The notes under the pieces: generated by a model | What the model was told of the DNA's origin: nothing | What the model saw: the letters and a program-made list of their open reading frames with translations, nothing else | Databases searched by the model: none | Source: Aplectana chamaeleonis | Lineage: Eukaryota; Nematoda; Chromadorea; Rhabditida; Cosmocercidae | Direction of reading: 5' to 3' | Assembly (NCBI GenBank): GCA_029168955.1 | Contig: JAPDOI010000149.1 | Span: 301,001-365,000 of the forward strand | Length of the DNA stretch: 64,000 nt | Shown here: piece after piece, positions 11,976 to 22,956 of the stretch | Layout: each line of letters opens with the position of its first letter | Position numbering within the stretch: the stretch's first letter is position 1 | Program-made: the position numbers and the translations under genes

Positions 11976-12461
11976 AGGCAGTGTTCACGATATGAATCGT
12001 TTTTCTGCTTTTCCGCCTGTCTTGAAGAAGGTCATATGCTGATTCCAGTGATGTTTTTGAAATCGTACAAGACCTTCTAGGAACGGAGTTATGGTCCCTC
12101 AAAAATTGAGCTAGGGAAGCATGGTGGACGAGTTGTCCGAGGCTTGTAACTTCCGTCTTTTGCAGCCGATGTATGCGAGTTGACCTGAGTAGAGAGAGAA
12201 GTTGAGAATGAAGGGAAGAACGTGGTTATTGATCGGAAACCATCGCTCATCGCATAATCTCGAGCATTCATTTGTTCACGCCGGTGGGCGTGGAAAGTGC
12301 ATCTGGGGTGTGACGAGCTGACGGGTGTCCAACTTTGGGGCCGTAGGGGACCGTTCCGAGCACATTTTTCTTAGTTTTTTCAACGTTAGGGTTGCGCTAG
12401 GCCCCGCAGCTGCCGATCTCCACCAAAAAATCAGACATGTTTTTTATCGTAGACACTGCCT
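11976..12461. mobile_element. MITE, AGGCAGTGTTCACGAT family (copy 2)
   Basis: A 486-bp element starting AGGCAGTGTTCACGAT after the shared TTAA and ending ATCGTAGACACTGCCT, followed by TCAA, a mutated TTAA. The interior contains the family's 'aaggtcttgtacgattt' and 'gagttgtccgaggcttgtaa' words (one inverted). It has the same length as the copies at 21666 and 37077. Confidence 0.8.
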
Positions 12462-13212
12462 TCAAGGAACAGAGGTTTTATCTTTATCTTATAGTGGTTA
12501 CCATTACCCAGAGATTTGCCGTTGATTAATTCCTCGGAAGGTATGCAATGCAGTCAAATGACGCGAAAACTATAATGGTATTGTATACTGACACTGGTCC
12601 GACTATAACTACTTCCACACGTGGGCATAGACTAAGAGTATTCCAGCGCCACTGCTTTAGTGGAGCGGGGATAAGTTGGGCTCCAACTGTCAACGCAGGA
12701 CGGTACAGAATTTAAAAAAAGGTAAAGCGCGAAGAAATCGATGGTGAGGCTATAAAGCAGATGAGAAAACTCCCAGAGAGGTACGAGCGACCCCACCACG
12801 GTGGAGCGAGCGGCGCGTCAGGTCATTTATACTCGAACGGCACAGTCGCGCGTTACGCGCGTGACTTTCGGGCACCGAGGAGTCGTACGCTGCTCAGATC
12901 AGCACTTATCCCAAAATCAGTGTAAAATATGTAAACTAGGGAGGGGTAAACTCGCTGTCATTGTATATACGTAATTCTCACACACACACATATTGAGCTT
13001 CTGAGCAACCTGGCTGCTAATGTCTGGGAAAAGAAAGATTAGAGAGAAAATTGTCGTCTCCGCGCTGATAATCTGCGTTTTTTGGGTGTCTGTACTTCTC
13101 ACTCTGATCAATTGTTGGGTTTTGAAAATTGTGCTAAAAACATTTATAATCTGCAAATGTATGAACGTTTAATGCTGTGGAAAAACTTATCTGAACTTTT
13201 TATTGATTTTTA
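12462..13212. other. No recognisable gene; minor CpG hairpin
   Basis: A short CpG-rich hairpin (GTCGCGCGTTACGCGCGTGAC cut at about 12846-12866) and a small CACACACA tract at about 12979. No coding motif. Confidence 0.4.
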
Positions 13213-13320
13213 AAATTTTTCTGTTTTCTGCCCATTCTTGGAGATTTTTCTCTGTTTTCTGTCAAACTGGATTTTCTGTTTTCTGTTTCCACAAAAATTT
13301 TTTCCGCATATCCCTGGCCG
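13213..13320. repeat. TTTTCTG-rich dispersed repeat, copy 5
   Basis: Three TTTTCTGTTTTCTG blocks, then CCGCATATCCCTGG, the complement of the CAGGGATG edge. Confidence 0.5.
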
Positions 13321-13499
13321 CGATATCTTCCTGGCTCATCCTCCTAGCTGGTACTTCCGGATTTGAAACGGACAGACCATCACTACACCGACTTTCGCTG
13401 ATTGTTCCTTCGCCAAAAGTTCGTTGAAGTCACGAAATGGCTGTGCTGCTTTCTATACTTCTCGAAGTGGTTGAACATATGATGGCGAACATGACTATA

Positions 13500-14736
13500 G
13501 TCTCCGCCAACGCGTAGCTAAATGCCTCACACGGAAACCAGAGATGCTCAGGGTTTTGGAGGCATCTAGTCTAATTTTGACACGAGAATTTACGTAAATT
13601 ACGGAAAGTTTAGCCACAGTTGGTGAAATTTTGGCTACAGCGTCCGCATATTCTACGTAAATTGTCGCTACAGCACTCGCATATTCTACGTTTATTCTCG
13701 TTGCAGCACTCGGTCGATCGACCCACCCAGTCTTGATCCGTACTAGAAAGACGATCCCCGCTGCGATCGAGCGCATCGCCGTTTCTTCCCCACGGCCTGC
13801 AGCATACCAGCGGCCAAAATTATCCCTAGCAAGGTCTTCCAGAGAGCGACACGGGGTCACCCTCCACGATCACCCACAGAGTGTCAAGTTATCCGTGGAT
13901 TGACTGGGCCAACACTGTTCGAACGGCATCCCTGCGTTCCGCGTAGTCAGCGCGGGTTTGAGATTGCATTTCAACACAGGCTGTCGCTAAATCCGTAGGT
14001 TCTCGCTACAAAATTATAGCGAGAATATACGGGTTTAGCGTCAGAGAGAGCAATGGTTCGAATTTAGCCTTCGTTTTCACGTAGAATACGCGCAGAATTT
14101 GCACCCTTGTAGCCTCGACACAAGAAAATGCGGGTTTTAGCTATCGTAGCTAAAACCCTTGAAGGCAGCAAACACGCTCGAAAAAGTTGTTGAGATAGCT
14201 ACGTTTCTGGAGTCGCATGGCTCCTAGTAGACTGCTCACGCCGTTGGAAGCGTCAAAAACGAATCAAAACAACTAAATTTCAGTAATGCAAATCGAAAAT
14301 TTTCCGCAACCCCGCCCCTGAGCTTCTGCAACCCCGCCCCAAAATACAAACTCGTCCGGATTGATAGTACTAATACTGTCCCTTTCGCTGGTTTTTGATG
14401 CTTCCAACGAAGTTAACGCTCCAGTACAGGCTGTAAAAGTATATCGGCATCTCTATCTCAACCGTTTTATTGCTAATATTCGCTGTTTCAACCGCGCGCC
14501 GTAAAACTCGTCCACTTTCACCTGATAACAAAATAACCGTTATTTCTCTATTTGCACACAGTTGTCGTCCGTTTTTTCGTCAGTTCCCAATACAAACAGC
14601 TCCAAACCTTTGATTTATATCATAAAATCGATACCATTTCTGAGCGTGTCTGCTGCCTTTAAATTCTCGCTACATGGAATGGGGCGGCGTTTCAGGCCGC
14701 GCCCTCGGAGGCACCTAGCTACGCGTTGGCAGAGGT
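13500..14736. mobile_element. Element with CTACGCGTTGGC inverted ends and internal repeats
   Basis: CCGCCAACGCGTAGCTAAAT on the left matches the inverted AGCTACGCGTTGGCAGAG on the right, about 25-bp termini. Inside are a 33-bp tandem repeat (13632-13710, word CGCATATTCTACGTAAATT), a hairpin around 13984-14040 (CGCTAAATCCGTA against TACGGGTTTAGCG) and a small palindrome TTTTAGCTATCGTAGCTAAAA cut at 14133-14153. No transposase ORF was found. I infer a non-autonomous DNA transposon. Confidence 0.5.
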
Positions 14737-15409
14737 TTTCGACACGATTTTTTTCAAAGCAATGAGAAGATTATTTCCATACAAAAAATAAACACAATCA
14801 ATGGACGAAAAATGCGCCGATATAAACGCCGGATAATTGAGCATCAACCCAGTAGAAACTACAAAAACTACATTTGCCAGTCTTCGGAGGCAGCATCCAT
14901 GTTTGCAAACATGGGTGGGATAACGTGTATAGGAAGAGACGACTCTTACACTACCGCTCGTAGGATTTGAACAGAAAGTGCGTGAGAAGGCGTTTTCACG
15001 TCTTACCGTCCTTTTTTATGACGCGATTCAAACTCAACTTTAGGCGAAACAACGGTGTTATTCATGATCCCGGCGTTGAGGGCTATCCAATAGCCACTGT
15101 CGGGGTTTCGTTGAGAACCATAGAAATTTCGCAATGAACCAGCTCTATAAACAGTAGAAACAGGGAAACGCAGACAAAGCTGGTCGCGCCCTCGCCACGG
15201 CACCGTAATTGCGAACCTTTCTGGTTGCGAAACTTACCCTCGATGCCCGAGCAACTCGCAGGGAGGAGCTTGGGCTGCGTTGCGGCATGTTTGAAAAGGG
15301 GTGAACGGGTGGTCAAGTGGTATTTCGGCCCCGAGCCCGGGCATGCAGGTAATCAATGCGGTGATGGGATGCCTCCACTATCACCTGATTTGTTGGCGGC
15401 ATATTGTTT
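14737..15409. other. No recognisable feature
   Basis: No repeat family or domain-bearing ORF recognised. It forms the 3' flank of the CR1-like fragment that follows. Confidence 0.4.
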
Positions 15410-16200
15410 TTTTGTAATTGTTTATTACAGGGTGAACCTGCGTAATGCATCGTAAACGATAAAAATAAAAACGCGTAGAGATCGTAAAAGATAAAAACAC
15501 ATAGAGACAAGTGTAACGACAATATAAAAAATCTAGAATACGTAGGTGTACAGAGTGATGATCAGATGAAATATGATACCAATACAAGATCATTCATCCC
15601 CCGCCATCAAGTAGTGTTCCATTATACGCTTAAAGGAGCACAGGTCAGTCGGTAGACTGCCTTTTTTAAGTAATTTTTCCCATTCACTGCCAGCTCTGTT
15701 AACAAAGAAATGGTGCCTGACACTCTTCCTAGCCACGTTGCGGACTAATTTAAATTTACTACCTCTGGTGTTAGATGCCCTCATTTTGAGAAAAGTGTTT
15801 GGCCGCAAGCCACTATGTCCATACAAAATCTTATACATCTTCAAAAGATCAAATCTTCTCCTCCTGCACGCCAGCGCTTCCAATTTGAATCTTGCGTTCC
15901 TAGGCCTGCATGGTATATTTGCATAGTTAAATCCCAAGAATCTTATCATCAACTTGCGTGTGAAACTGTTCTGAACCTTGTCCAACGCTTTTATAGTAGC
16001 GACTTGATGAGGGCTTGATATCACAGTTCCATACTCGAGAAGGGGCATAATATAGATTTTGTAAGCATTCAAAAGCACCTTCTCATTTTGAGTAGAGAGT
16101 GCCCTGAATAGACAGTACATAACCTTATTTGCTTTGGACACAGCCTTTGCACAGTGAGCATCGAAGGTGAGATCCTTGCGAACCAGGAAGCCAAGATCCG
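15410..16200 (-). pseudogene. CR1-like non-LTR retrotransposon, 3' part of reverse transcriptase ORF
   Basis: The reading frame runs from 16200 to a stop at 15590. Its first visible residues are DLGFLVRKDLTF, the post-palm block typical of CR1/Jockey-group LINEs. They are followed by YKIYIMPLLEYGTVI (the thumb 'LPLLEYG' signature) and a basic C-terminus (CRRRRFDLLKMYKILYG). The catalytic YADD lies upstream and is absent. The ORF is cut exactly at 16200, where the palindrome begins. Downstream 3' UTR to about 15410 contains AATAAA on the minus strand (15420s) and ends near an A-rich tail. Confidence 0.85.
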
Positions 16201-16472
16201 TTGGCTCCTAGCGACTACTACATCTTCAGAGACTTGGAACAATTCCTTCGTGGAAAGCGTTTTTCATCGAATGAAGAAGCTATTTCAGCCGTGGAACAGT
16301 ATTTTGCAGATCTTCCAGAAAATCATTCCAGAGATGGTATAAAATTCTTACAGGATCATTGGAATAAGTGTATTCAATTTGAGGGAGATTATATAGAATG
16401 AAAAACTAATTTCATTTAAAAGTTCACATTCTTTCATTTTTTGCTTTTAATACTTTTCAACCAACCTGTATA
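16201..16472 (+). pseudogene. Mariner transposase C-terminal fragment (left palindrome arm)
   Basis: The frame encodes APSDYYIFRDLEQFLRGKRF followed by SSNEEAI and ends CIQFEGDYIE, the C-terminus of SETMAR/Mos-type mariner transposase. It begins at the third catalytic aspartate region. The terminal repeat ACTTTTCAACCAACCTGTAT ends at 16472. It is a duplicated, promoterless 3' piece of the mariner at 18152. Confidence 0.88.
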
Positions 16473-17295
16473 GTTTTGAAACGCACCGTATGTCTTGGCG
16501 CGCGGAAAAACGCTGGCTATATATCTATTATCATCGTTATATAGCAGGCTTTTTAGCTGAATTTTACCTAAAGTCTCACATTACGTCGTCCAGATGAGTC
16601 GCTTTTAGTTTCTGACTTTGACTTTAAGACATCTATTCCGTGAGAAGGTGAAATTACAGAATCGACAGTGCACCACAACTCGTCGACGTTAAAATCGCTG
16701 CACCTCAATCTGTTCTGCTGTTCCATAACAACGTCCAAACTTCTAATTTCTCGAATCTTCAGCTTGTCTTCCCTCATTTTCACACTTGAAGTTCAAATGG
16801 ATTGAAGTCCGTAGTGCTCATACGTTAGTGAATTTTGTTGAGGAACCTGCAGGAAAGTCATGATGGGCCAAGTATCATGATCCCGTGTCTAATCTTATTC
16901 GAAGGTTATTTTGGGGTTTATGTTTAGCAATCCACCACAGAACCTTACCCTTGGATACGTGTGCTGGTTTGCATGCTTTGGTAAATGAACATCAGTGAAG
17001 TGTGGCTAGTAGCCGAAATCCTATCCAAAATCCTCAGCACTCCTCGGGACGGCATCTTTTCGCTATTTTTCTCTATCTGTAATTCCGCAACTGACTGTTC
17101 AGTTTCCATTCATTCTGGTAGTTGTGCATCCTTTCCGTGCCAAAAATCTTCTTATCCGACCACAACGCTCCCGAGATGCGGCGCATCTTAGCTACAATAC
17201 CCCTTGTAAGACTTATTCAGAAAGCACGCGTTTCGCGTCTTTTTGAATAAAATAACTCCCTTCAAACTATACTTTGAGCAAAACTAGGGTGATAT
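16473..17295. pseudogene. Possible decayed Tc1-like transposase (left arm copy)
   Basis: This is the mirror of 17329-18151. On the minus strand near 17170-17110, a WSDKKIF-like motif followed by HNYQNE resembles the first-aspartate block of Tc1-type transposases (family consensus WTDEKIF...HNxQND). Stops interrupt the frame. The 71-codon ORF at 16568-16783 is unassigned. The Tc1 link is inference from a short motif. Confidence 0.35.
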
Positions 17296-17328
17296 AACGT
17301 TGGGTAGCCCTCAACGCCAGGATGATTA

Positions 17329-18151
17329 ATATCACCCTAGTTTTGCTCAAAGTATAGTTTGAAGGGAGTTATTTTATTCAAAAAGACGCGAAACGCGTGC
17401 TTTCTGAATAAGTCTTACAAGGGGTATTGTAGCTAAGATGCGCCGCATTTCGGGAGCGTTGTGGTCGGATAAGAAGATTTTTGGCACGGAAAGGATGCAC
17501 AACTACCAGAATGAATGGAAACTGAACAGTCAGTTGCGGAATTACAGATAGAGAAAAATAGCGAAAAGATGCCGCCCCGAGGAGTGCTGATGATTTTGGA
17601 TAGGATTTCGGCTACTAGCCACACTTCACTGATGTTCATTTACCAAAGCATGCAAACCAGCACAGGTATCCAAGGGTAAGGTTCTGTGGTGGATTGCTAA
17701 ACATGAACCCCAAAATAACCTTCGAATAAGATTAGACACGGGATCATGATACCTGGCCCATCATGACTTTCCTGCAGGTTCCTCAACAAAATTCACTAAC
17801 GTATGAGCACTACGGACTTCAATCCATTTGAACTTCAAGTGTGAAAATGAGGGAAGACAAGCTGAAGATTCGAGAAATTAGAAGTTTGGACGTTGTTATG
17901 GAACAACAGAACAGATTGAGGTGCAGCGATTTTAACGTCGACGAGTTGTGGTGCACTGTCGATTCTGTAATTTCACCTTCTCACGGAATAGATGTCTTAA
18001 AGTCAAAGTCAGAAACTAAAAGCGACTCATCTGGACGACGTAATGTGAGACTTTAGGTCAAATTCAGCTAAAAAGCCTGCTATATAATGATGATAATAGA
18101 TATATAGCCAGCGTTTTTCCGCTCGCCAAGACATACGGTGCGTTTCAAAAC
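17329..18151. pseudogene. Possible decayed Tc1-like transposase (right arm copy)
   Basis: The plus strand at about 17455-17515 reads GALWSDKKIFGTERMHNYQN, resembling a Tc1-type catalytic block, with stops soon after. The 71-codon plus ORF 17841-18056 (starts MKMREDKLKIRE) has no recognised domain. It is nearly identical to the left arm in inverted orientation. Confidence 0.35.
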
Positions 18152-18947
18152 TATACAGGTTGGTTGAAAAGTATTGAAAGCAAAAAATGAAAGAATGTGA
18201 ACTTTTAAATGAAATTAGTTTTTTATTCTATATAATCTCCCTCAAATTGAATACACTTATTCCAATGATCCTTTAAGAATTTTATACCATCTCTGGAATG
18301 ATTTTCTGGAAGATCTGCAAAATACTGTTCCACGGCTGAAATAGCTTCTTCATTCGATGAAAAACGCTTTCCACGAAGGAATTGTTTCAAGTTTCTGAAG
18401 ATGTAGTAGTCGCTAGGAGCCAAGTCTGGTGAATACGGTGGATGTTCAAGCAATTCGTACTTTAGTTTATTCAATTAAGCCATCGTCAGAGCACTTGTGT
18501 GAAAACGAATGCGGCACTGACTTTCCAAAAAGCTTGTTCATACATAATTCTTTATGTAAATGTGGAGTACTCGTTCGTTTGAGATGCCTATGGTATTAGC
18601 GATTTCACGCTTAGTCAAACTTAGATCTTCACTAACAATATTATGTACTTGCTCAATGATTGCTGGGGTTGCTGCAGTTTTTGGTCGTCCACTACGTGGT
18701 TCATCTTCAACGCTTCCACGACAACGTTAAAACTCTAAAACCCGTCGATGTACAGTTGGAAATAAGGGAGCAGATCCTTTCAACACGCTCACCATTTTTG
18801 TATGAATTTCTGTGGCTAATAAACCTTCCAAAATAAAGAATTTCATCACTGCTCGATACGTCGAATGGCAATTTTTTGCGTATGAATTTTAATTCCTCTA
18901 CTGCTTAATAGGTGTCGCTTTCAGTACCTTTCCACCAACCTGGTATA
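18152..18947 (-). mobile_element. Internally deleted mariner element
   Basis: The termini TATACAGGTTGGTTGAAAAG (left) and CTTTCCACCAACCTGGTATA (right) are inverted repeats next to TA. On the minus strand from about 18900, the N-terminal helix-turn-helix region is readable (VEDEPRSGRPKTAATPAIIE, then LTKREIANTIGIS), with stops. The middle of the transposase, including the first two catalytic aspartates, is missing. The frame resumes at 18474-18223 with PPYSPDLAPSDYYIFRNLKQ, the third-aspartate block, and ends GDYIE. At about 0.8 kb it is shorter than the usual 1.3 kb, so it is a non-autonomous deletion derivative. Confidence 0.88.
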
Positions 18948-20102
18948 AAGGCACCCTATTTTCTCAAAGTTCTCAAACTCACAATCCGTATGGAGAAGAA
19001 CCTAGGTTTAGTATTCGAGTACCCTCCGTACAAATACTCTGGAGTATTTATAACTTCCTTCTAGTTTCCATCATAAATATTTTGTGGAACTTTTTCCATT
19101 TTACGCAGGTTCAAAACTATAAAGGCACTAAAAAATAGTTGTTGTTCTTAGTAATATCGTCAGAGTCGCTCGCCCAATTTTCACTGAAGCATGTATTATT
19201 CCTATTTACTGTACTTTACCGTGAATTAATGCTCTCTACCACAGATCAAGATCAGATGAACGGGCTACAAAGACCTGGACAGTCCACTCGAGAAAGCGCT
19301 GCATAATCACGGTATTCTATCGATTGCATCTGCACACTTGTATGTTCTCAGGCTACATGTAGGACCAAGAATACTAGAGGAATACCGAAAATGCTGAAAT
19401 CATGGCGAAAACGGCGGATGTGTTGACAGTTGTCGAGTAGCGCGATCAGCTTCGCACGGGTCCTTGTCAATTTCTAGCCGGATTTTTTCCAGAGCAACTA
19501 TCTGAAAGTGAATCAAACCAATCGAAGACCTTGCCCAAGACACCAGGAGGAGATCTGCACTGCCGGAAGCAGATAAAAAAGCAGCTCAGGTGATTGCTAC
19601 CAGGAAGGATCCTGGCAGTAAAAATATTGAAGACGTCATCCTTGGACCTGCCTTAACCCTGGTCATTATCAGATACTGGTTCGCCTCCATGGTGTCTATC
19701 CCGACTAAATTAGTGGTAAAGTAGACGGCTCTCATGACATTCCCCACTTCTGACGTCATTTGAAGAAGATGTCGTTCTTGTCTCGTCGTCGAGCTTTAGT
19801 TACATGATCGATGGCGGTTTGTAAACCCACTAGGCTCACCCTTACGTTAGGCAGGATTAGCTCTGAACACGAGTTCCATCAAACTTATCTGAGGTATGTA
19901 ATTCAAAGAGATTGATCCAGGTAAGAAACACTACAGTGCTGCTGATGAGCTCAAAGGTGCGATTCCTGACTTATGAAAAAACAAGCCAAGGCTGAGATGA
20001 ATGTTTTGTAATTCCATGTGTAACCTGGTTTTCAGAGTTGAATTGCATGGCGGAGGTAGCACTACACTTCAATATGCAATGAAGGATCACTTGTTCGCAG
20101 TA
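18948..20102. other. No recognisable feature
   Basis: No family match. Around 19540-19690 the plus strand has a short readable stretch (ADKKAAQVIATRKDPGSKNI) without a known domain and closed by stops. Confidence 0.4.
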
Positions 20103-21204
20103 GTACAATACCCACCCTAAGTTTTGGTAAAAAGGCGAAAAAAAAACGCGGAAAATCGCTTTTTTCGTCTTTTGATCATAACTCTCTTCAAAGTGGACGA
20201 TTTTCAAATTTGAAGACACTTTTGGAATCAGCATCGATCCCTCTTTCTTCTGGATCAATACATGGCTTACTCTGAAACAAGGCATATAGGGTTGACACAA
20301 TCAATCGAGCGGGTGAAAAGGTGGTCAATATGAGAAAAAAATGTGAAATGTGGGACTGGGTGTACTCTAGTTTATTTGAATTTTCGACTTTTTTTCATTT
20401 TACAAATTTAATTTTTTTTTTAATTTTAATTTTTTTCTAAACTTAATCTCACTTCTCCTCTAGGTATTATTTATTAACTACTCATTTAGTTATTTGCATG
20501 AAACTTTTTGGTTCTTATCTATTTTGGCTTTTCTACTGGTATTTAATACTCATTTTAATTTGGTTTATTTGATTTTTATATGAATTTTCACTGTAATTTG
20601 AATACTTATATTATTCAATTTGATCAACATAACTATCGCTTTATCTGAAAAATGGTTTTGATAACAATAAAAATGTTTTTCGGATATGAATCGTTTCAAC
20701 TGTGACTTCAGACAAACAATTCATAACACTAAAAACCTCTAGTCTTCAATGTAGGAGCAAATTCACGTTTCAATTGTTTGTGTCAATACTGAAAATTTCT
20801 TGGAGTTTTAATTTTCAAAATCCGAAAATACCATTCGTCGCCCTGATTTCTAGAATGTTTTCAAGTTTGTGAAAACAGTTATTTTTTGAAATAGGTATGA
20901 CATATTTCGCCCTTTCACGAAGTTGAAAATTTATAGGAATGTGGAGAGAACCCTCTGTACTATCTTTGTTGTTGCGGGAAAGAAATTCTCACAGTACTCG
21001 CTTTTCAAATCTCCTTGCAATCGGTGAGTGAATAATTGGTCGCAGACCACCCAGCTCCCAGGACGCGCGGCCACGGCGGTCACCGCACTGATGTATCCAC
21101 CTAGCGAAAGTTGTGACTCAACCTATTGACCGCTCTTCGAAAAATGCGGGCATAAATTGATTAAATACGGGTAATCTGATTGGAATATGGTATTTTTCAT
21201 TTTC

Positions 21205-21600
21205 TCAATTTTATAAAAGGCCAGTCCAAAACGTTAACTCCCCAAGTTGCCAAGCACCCGACTGTGAAGGCGCTCTTGTGAGCTGGGGCGTTGTCTTGCA
21301 CCAGTACACCGTATCCTAAACTGGCATCCAATCATTTCCGAAGGTGGTTTTGTTCAAAAACCCAAAAAGCCTTACCATTATAAAGCTGCTGCTGAAATGG
21401 GAGATAGCAGCGTTAAAGAATCTGGCAGTACACCTCACTAATCGTCCTGCTTCCGCCGGGAAGATTGCCAATTCTGTTGCTCCCCTCATGGATATACCGC
21501 CCCAAAGATGGAGCTTGGCGGGATGTTTGGCCCTTCAATGAAGACGGAAAATCTCCTGATTTCACGTAGCAGTGCTTTACGGAGCAATCAACTGCAAAAA
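21205..21600 (-). pseudogene. Tc1-like transposase relic
   Basis: Read on the minus strand in shifting frames: HLWGGISMRGATELAIFP (about 21510-21460), then a YCQIL...LPFQQQLYNGKAF-like block, then LVQDNAPAHKSAFTVG and WGVNVLDWP (about 21310-21215). The order WGGIS, QDNAPAHKS, LDWP is the catalytic core layout of Tc1/mariner-superfamily transposases. The QDNAPAH aspartate is the second acidic residue. The SPDLNP block with the third acidic residue is missing. At least two frameshifts and stops make it non-functional. Confidence 0.72.
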
Positions 21601-21665
21601 ATGTCTTAAATGTCGTGATTAGAAAGAAAAAAACAGCGAATTCGCCTAAGCATATTCGCTCTTAA

Positions 21666-22151
21666 AGGCAGTGTTCACGATAAAAAATGTGTTTCAGTTT
21701 CCACTAGGAATGGGTAGTGGAGGGGCACACTGTAATGTTGACGTCGAAAGAACGCATGAAAACTAGCCAGGAGAAGCTCCAAAAAAGCCCGAAGTTGCTA
21801 CTTCGAGAGCAAGGCAAGCCCCAAAAGCGCAACACACGCCCACCGACGTGAACAAATGAATGCTCTAGATCGTGAGATGAGCGATGATTTCCAATAATTA
21901 GCCCCGTTCTTCCCTTCATTCTCAACTTCTCTCTTTACTGAGGTCAGCTCGCATAGATCGGCTGCAAAAGACGGAAGTTACAAGCCTCGGACAACTCGTC
22001 CATCATGTTTCCTTAGCTCAATTTTTGTGGGACCATAACTCCGCTCCCAGAAGGTCTTGTACGATTTCAGAGACATCATTGGAATCAGCATGGGGCCGTT
22101 TTCAAGATAGGTGGGGAAACAGAAAAACGATTTTTTTCGTAAACACTGCCT
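21666..22151. mobile_element. MITE, AGGCAGTGTTCACGAT family (copy 3)
   Basis: 486 bp, left end AGGCAGTGTTCACGATAAAA and right end CGTAAACACTGCCT, flanked by TTAA at 21662-21665 and 22152-22155. It is oriented opposite to copy 2, with the 'aaggtcttgtacgatttcag' segment near the right. It sits inside the 4-kb inverted-repeat element. Confidence 0.85.
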
Positions 22152-22596
22152 TTAAAACACCACATCTGAAATCAGTGTTCAGTTTGACCATTCTGTATAC
22201 AGTATTTTGAAACCTGGGAGTTTCCCAACAACATATATATTCCTTTTACCCATTTCGATATTTACGATGTCCTCGATTTGAGGGGTGATAGGCACACCTT
22301 CTGCGGCATTGGAACGTGGACAGCGAATGGATTGCCGGCAGAGGGACCGGCTAAAATCAGCGCTGCTGACAATGATGGGAGAGAAAGCGCGAATAGCAGA
22401 GTGTGCAAAGCCGAGGGTGTGCTGAGGAGAGGCAGCACGGTAGTCGGCGAGGCCACTGACAGCGAGCGCGTTGCAGAGGCTGTGGTGGGAGCCAGGAGGA
22501 CGCACACACTGGACGCCGAGCCTTCTCCTTCACCAAAAGGGAAATACAGTAACCGCTGCCCGAGTTCCTCTCAGAGTTGGCTTTGAAGCGAGTTAA

Positions 22597-22956
22597 ACAG
22601 AAAAGGCGAACAAGACGCTAAAACCCGACCTCGCGCGCCTTATGACCAAATCCTACGAGCGGTGTTGTACAACGTCCGGACTGAAAGTTTCCGGACGTCC
22701 GGACTATCAGGCAGTCTACAAAAATTTCAACGTCTCGCAAAATGCGAGAAACAGCGTTTGGCAGAGCGTGAAGAAAGCCCTGAATGGAAGAGTGCGCAGG
22801 GTAAAGGGAACCACAGTCGCTGCTGAAACGTCTCACGCCGCTCTATCCGAAGATGGTCTGCTTGGATCGTCTGCGTCGCCCACTCACAGCGCGGATGTCT
22901 TCGAATTCGACGAGAGATGCACGGGATTTTTTGTGTTCACACAACTCATCTGATTG
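22597..22956 (+). CDS. Unidentified ORF inside the 4-kb element
   Basis: The frame is open from 22597; the first ATG is at 22642 and it ends FVFTQLI, stop at 22951-22953. It follows a second GC-richer open frame at 22278-22586. The peptide is rich in charged and Ser/Ala residues (for example NVSQNARNSVWQSVKKALNG, then HAALSEDGLLGSSAS). I recognise no family. An AATAAA lies just after the stop (about 22962). It may be an exon of a transposon-borne or captured gene, or chance. No splice sites were proven. Confidence 0.3.

Larger units (their letters stand above)
16201..18423. repeat. Near-perfect 1.1-kb-arm palindrome
   Basis: Left arm 16201-17295 and right arm 17329-18423 are reverse complements. 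Every matched pair of positions sums to 34624, so there are no indels across 1,095 bp. I counted about ten substitutions, for example at 17040, 17050 and 17166, giving roughly 99% identity. The 33-bp spacer is 17296-17328. The right arm continues outward into an internally deleted mariner, while the left arm stops inside the copied mariner fragment and abuts the CR1-like LINE. This indicates an inverted duplication of the right side. Confidence 0.92.

Noticed and set aside
16201..18423. Pure assembly artefact (folded read) explaining the palindrome
   Set aside because: About ten substitutions with zero indels, and the left arm ending within a mariner fragment beside an unrelated LINE, fit a real inverted duplication better. 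Read evidence is still needed.
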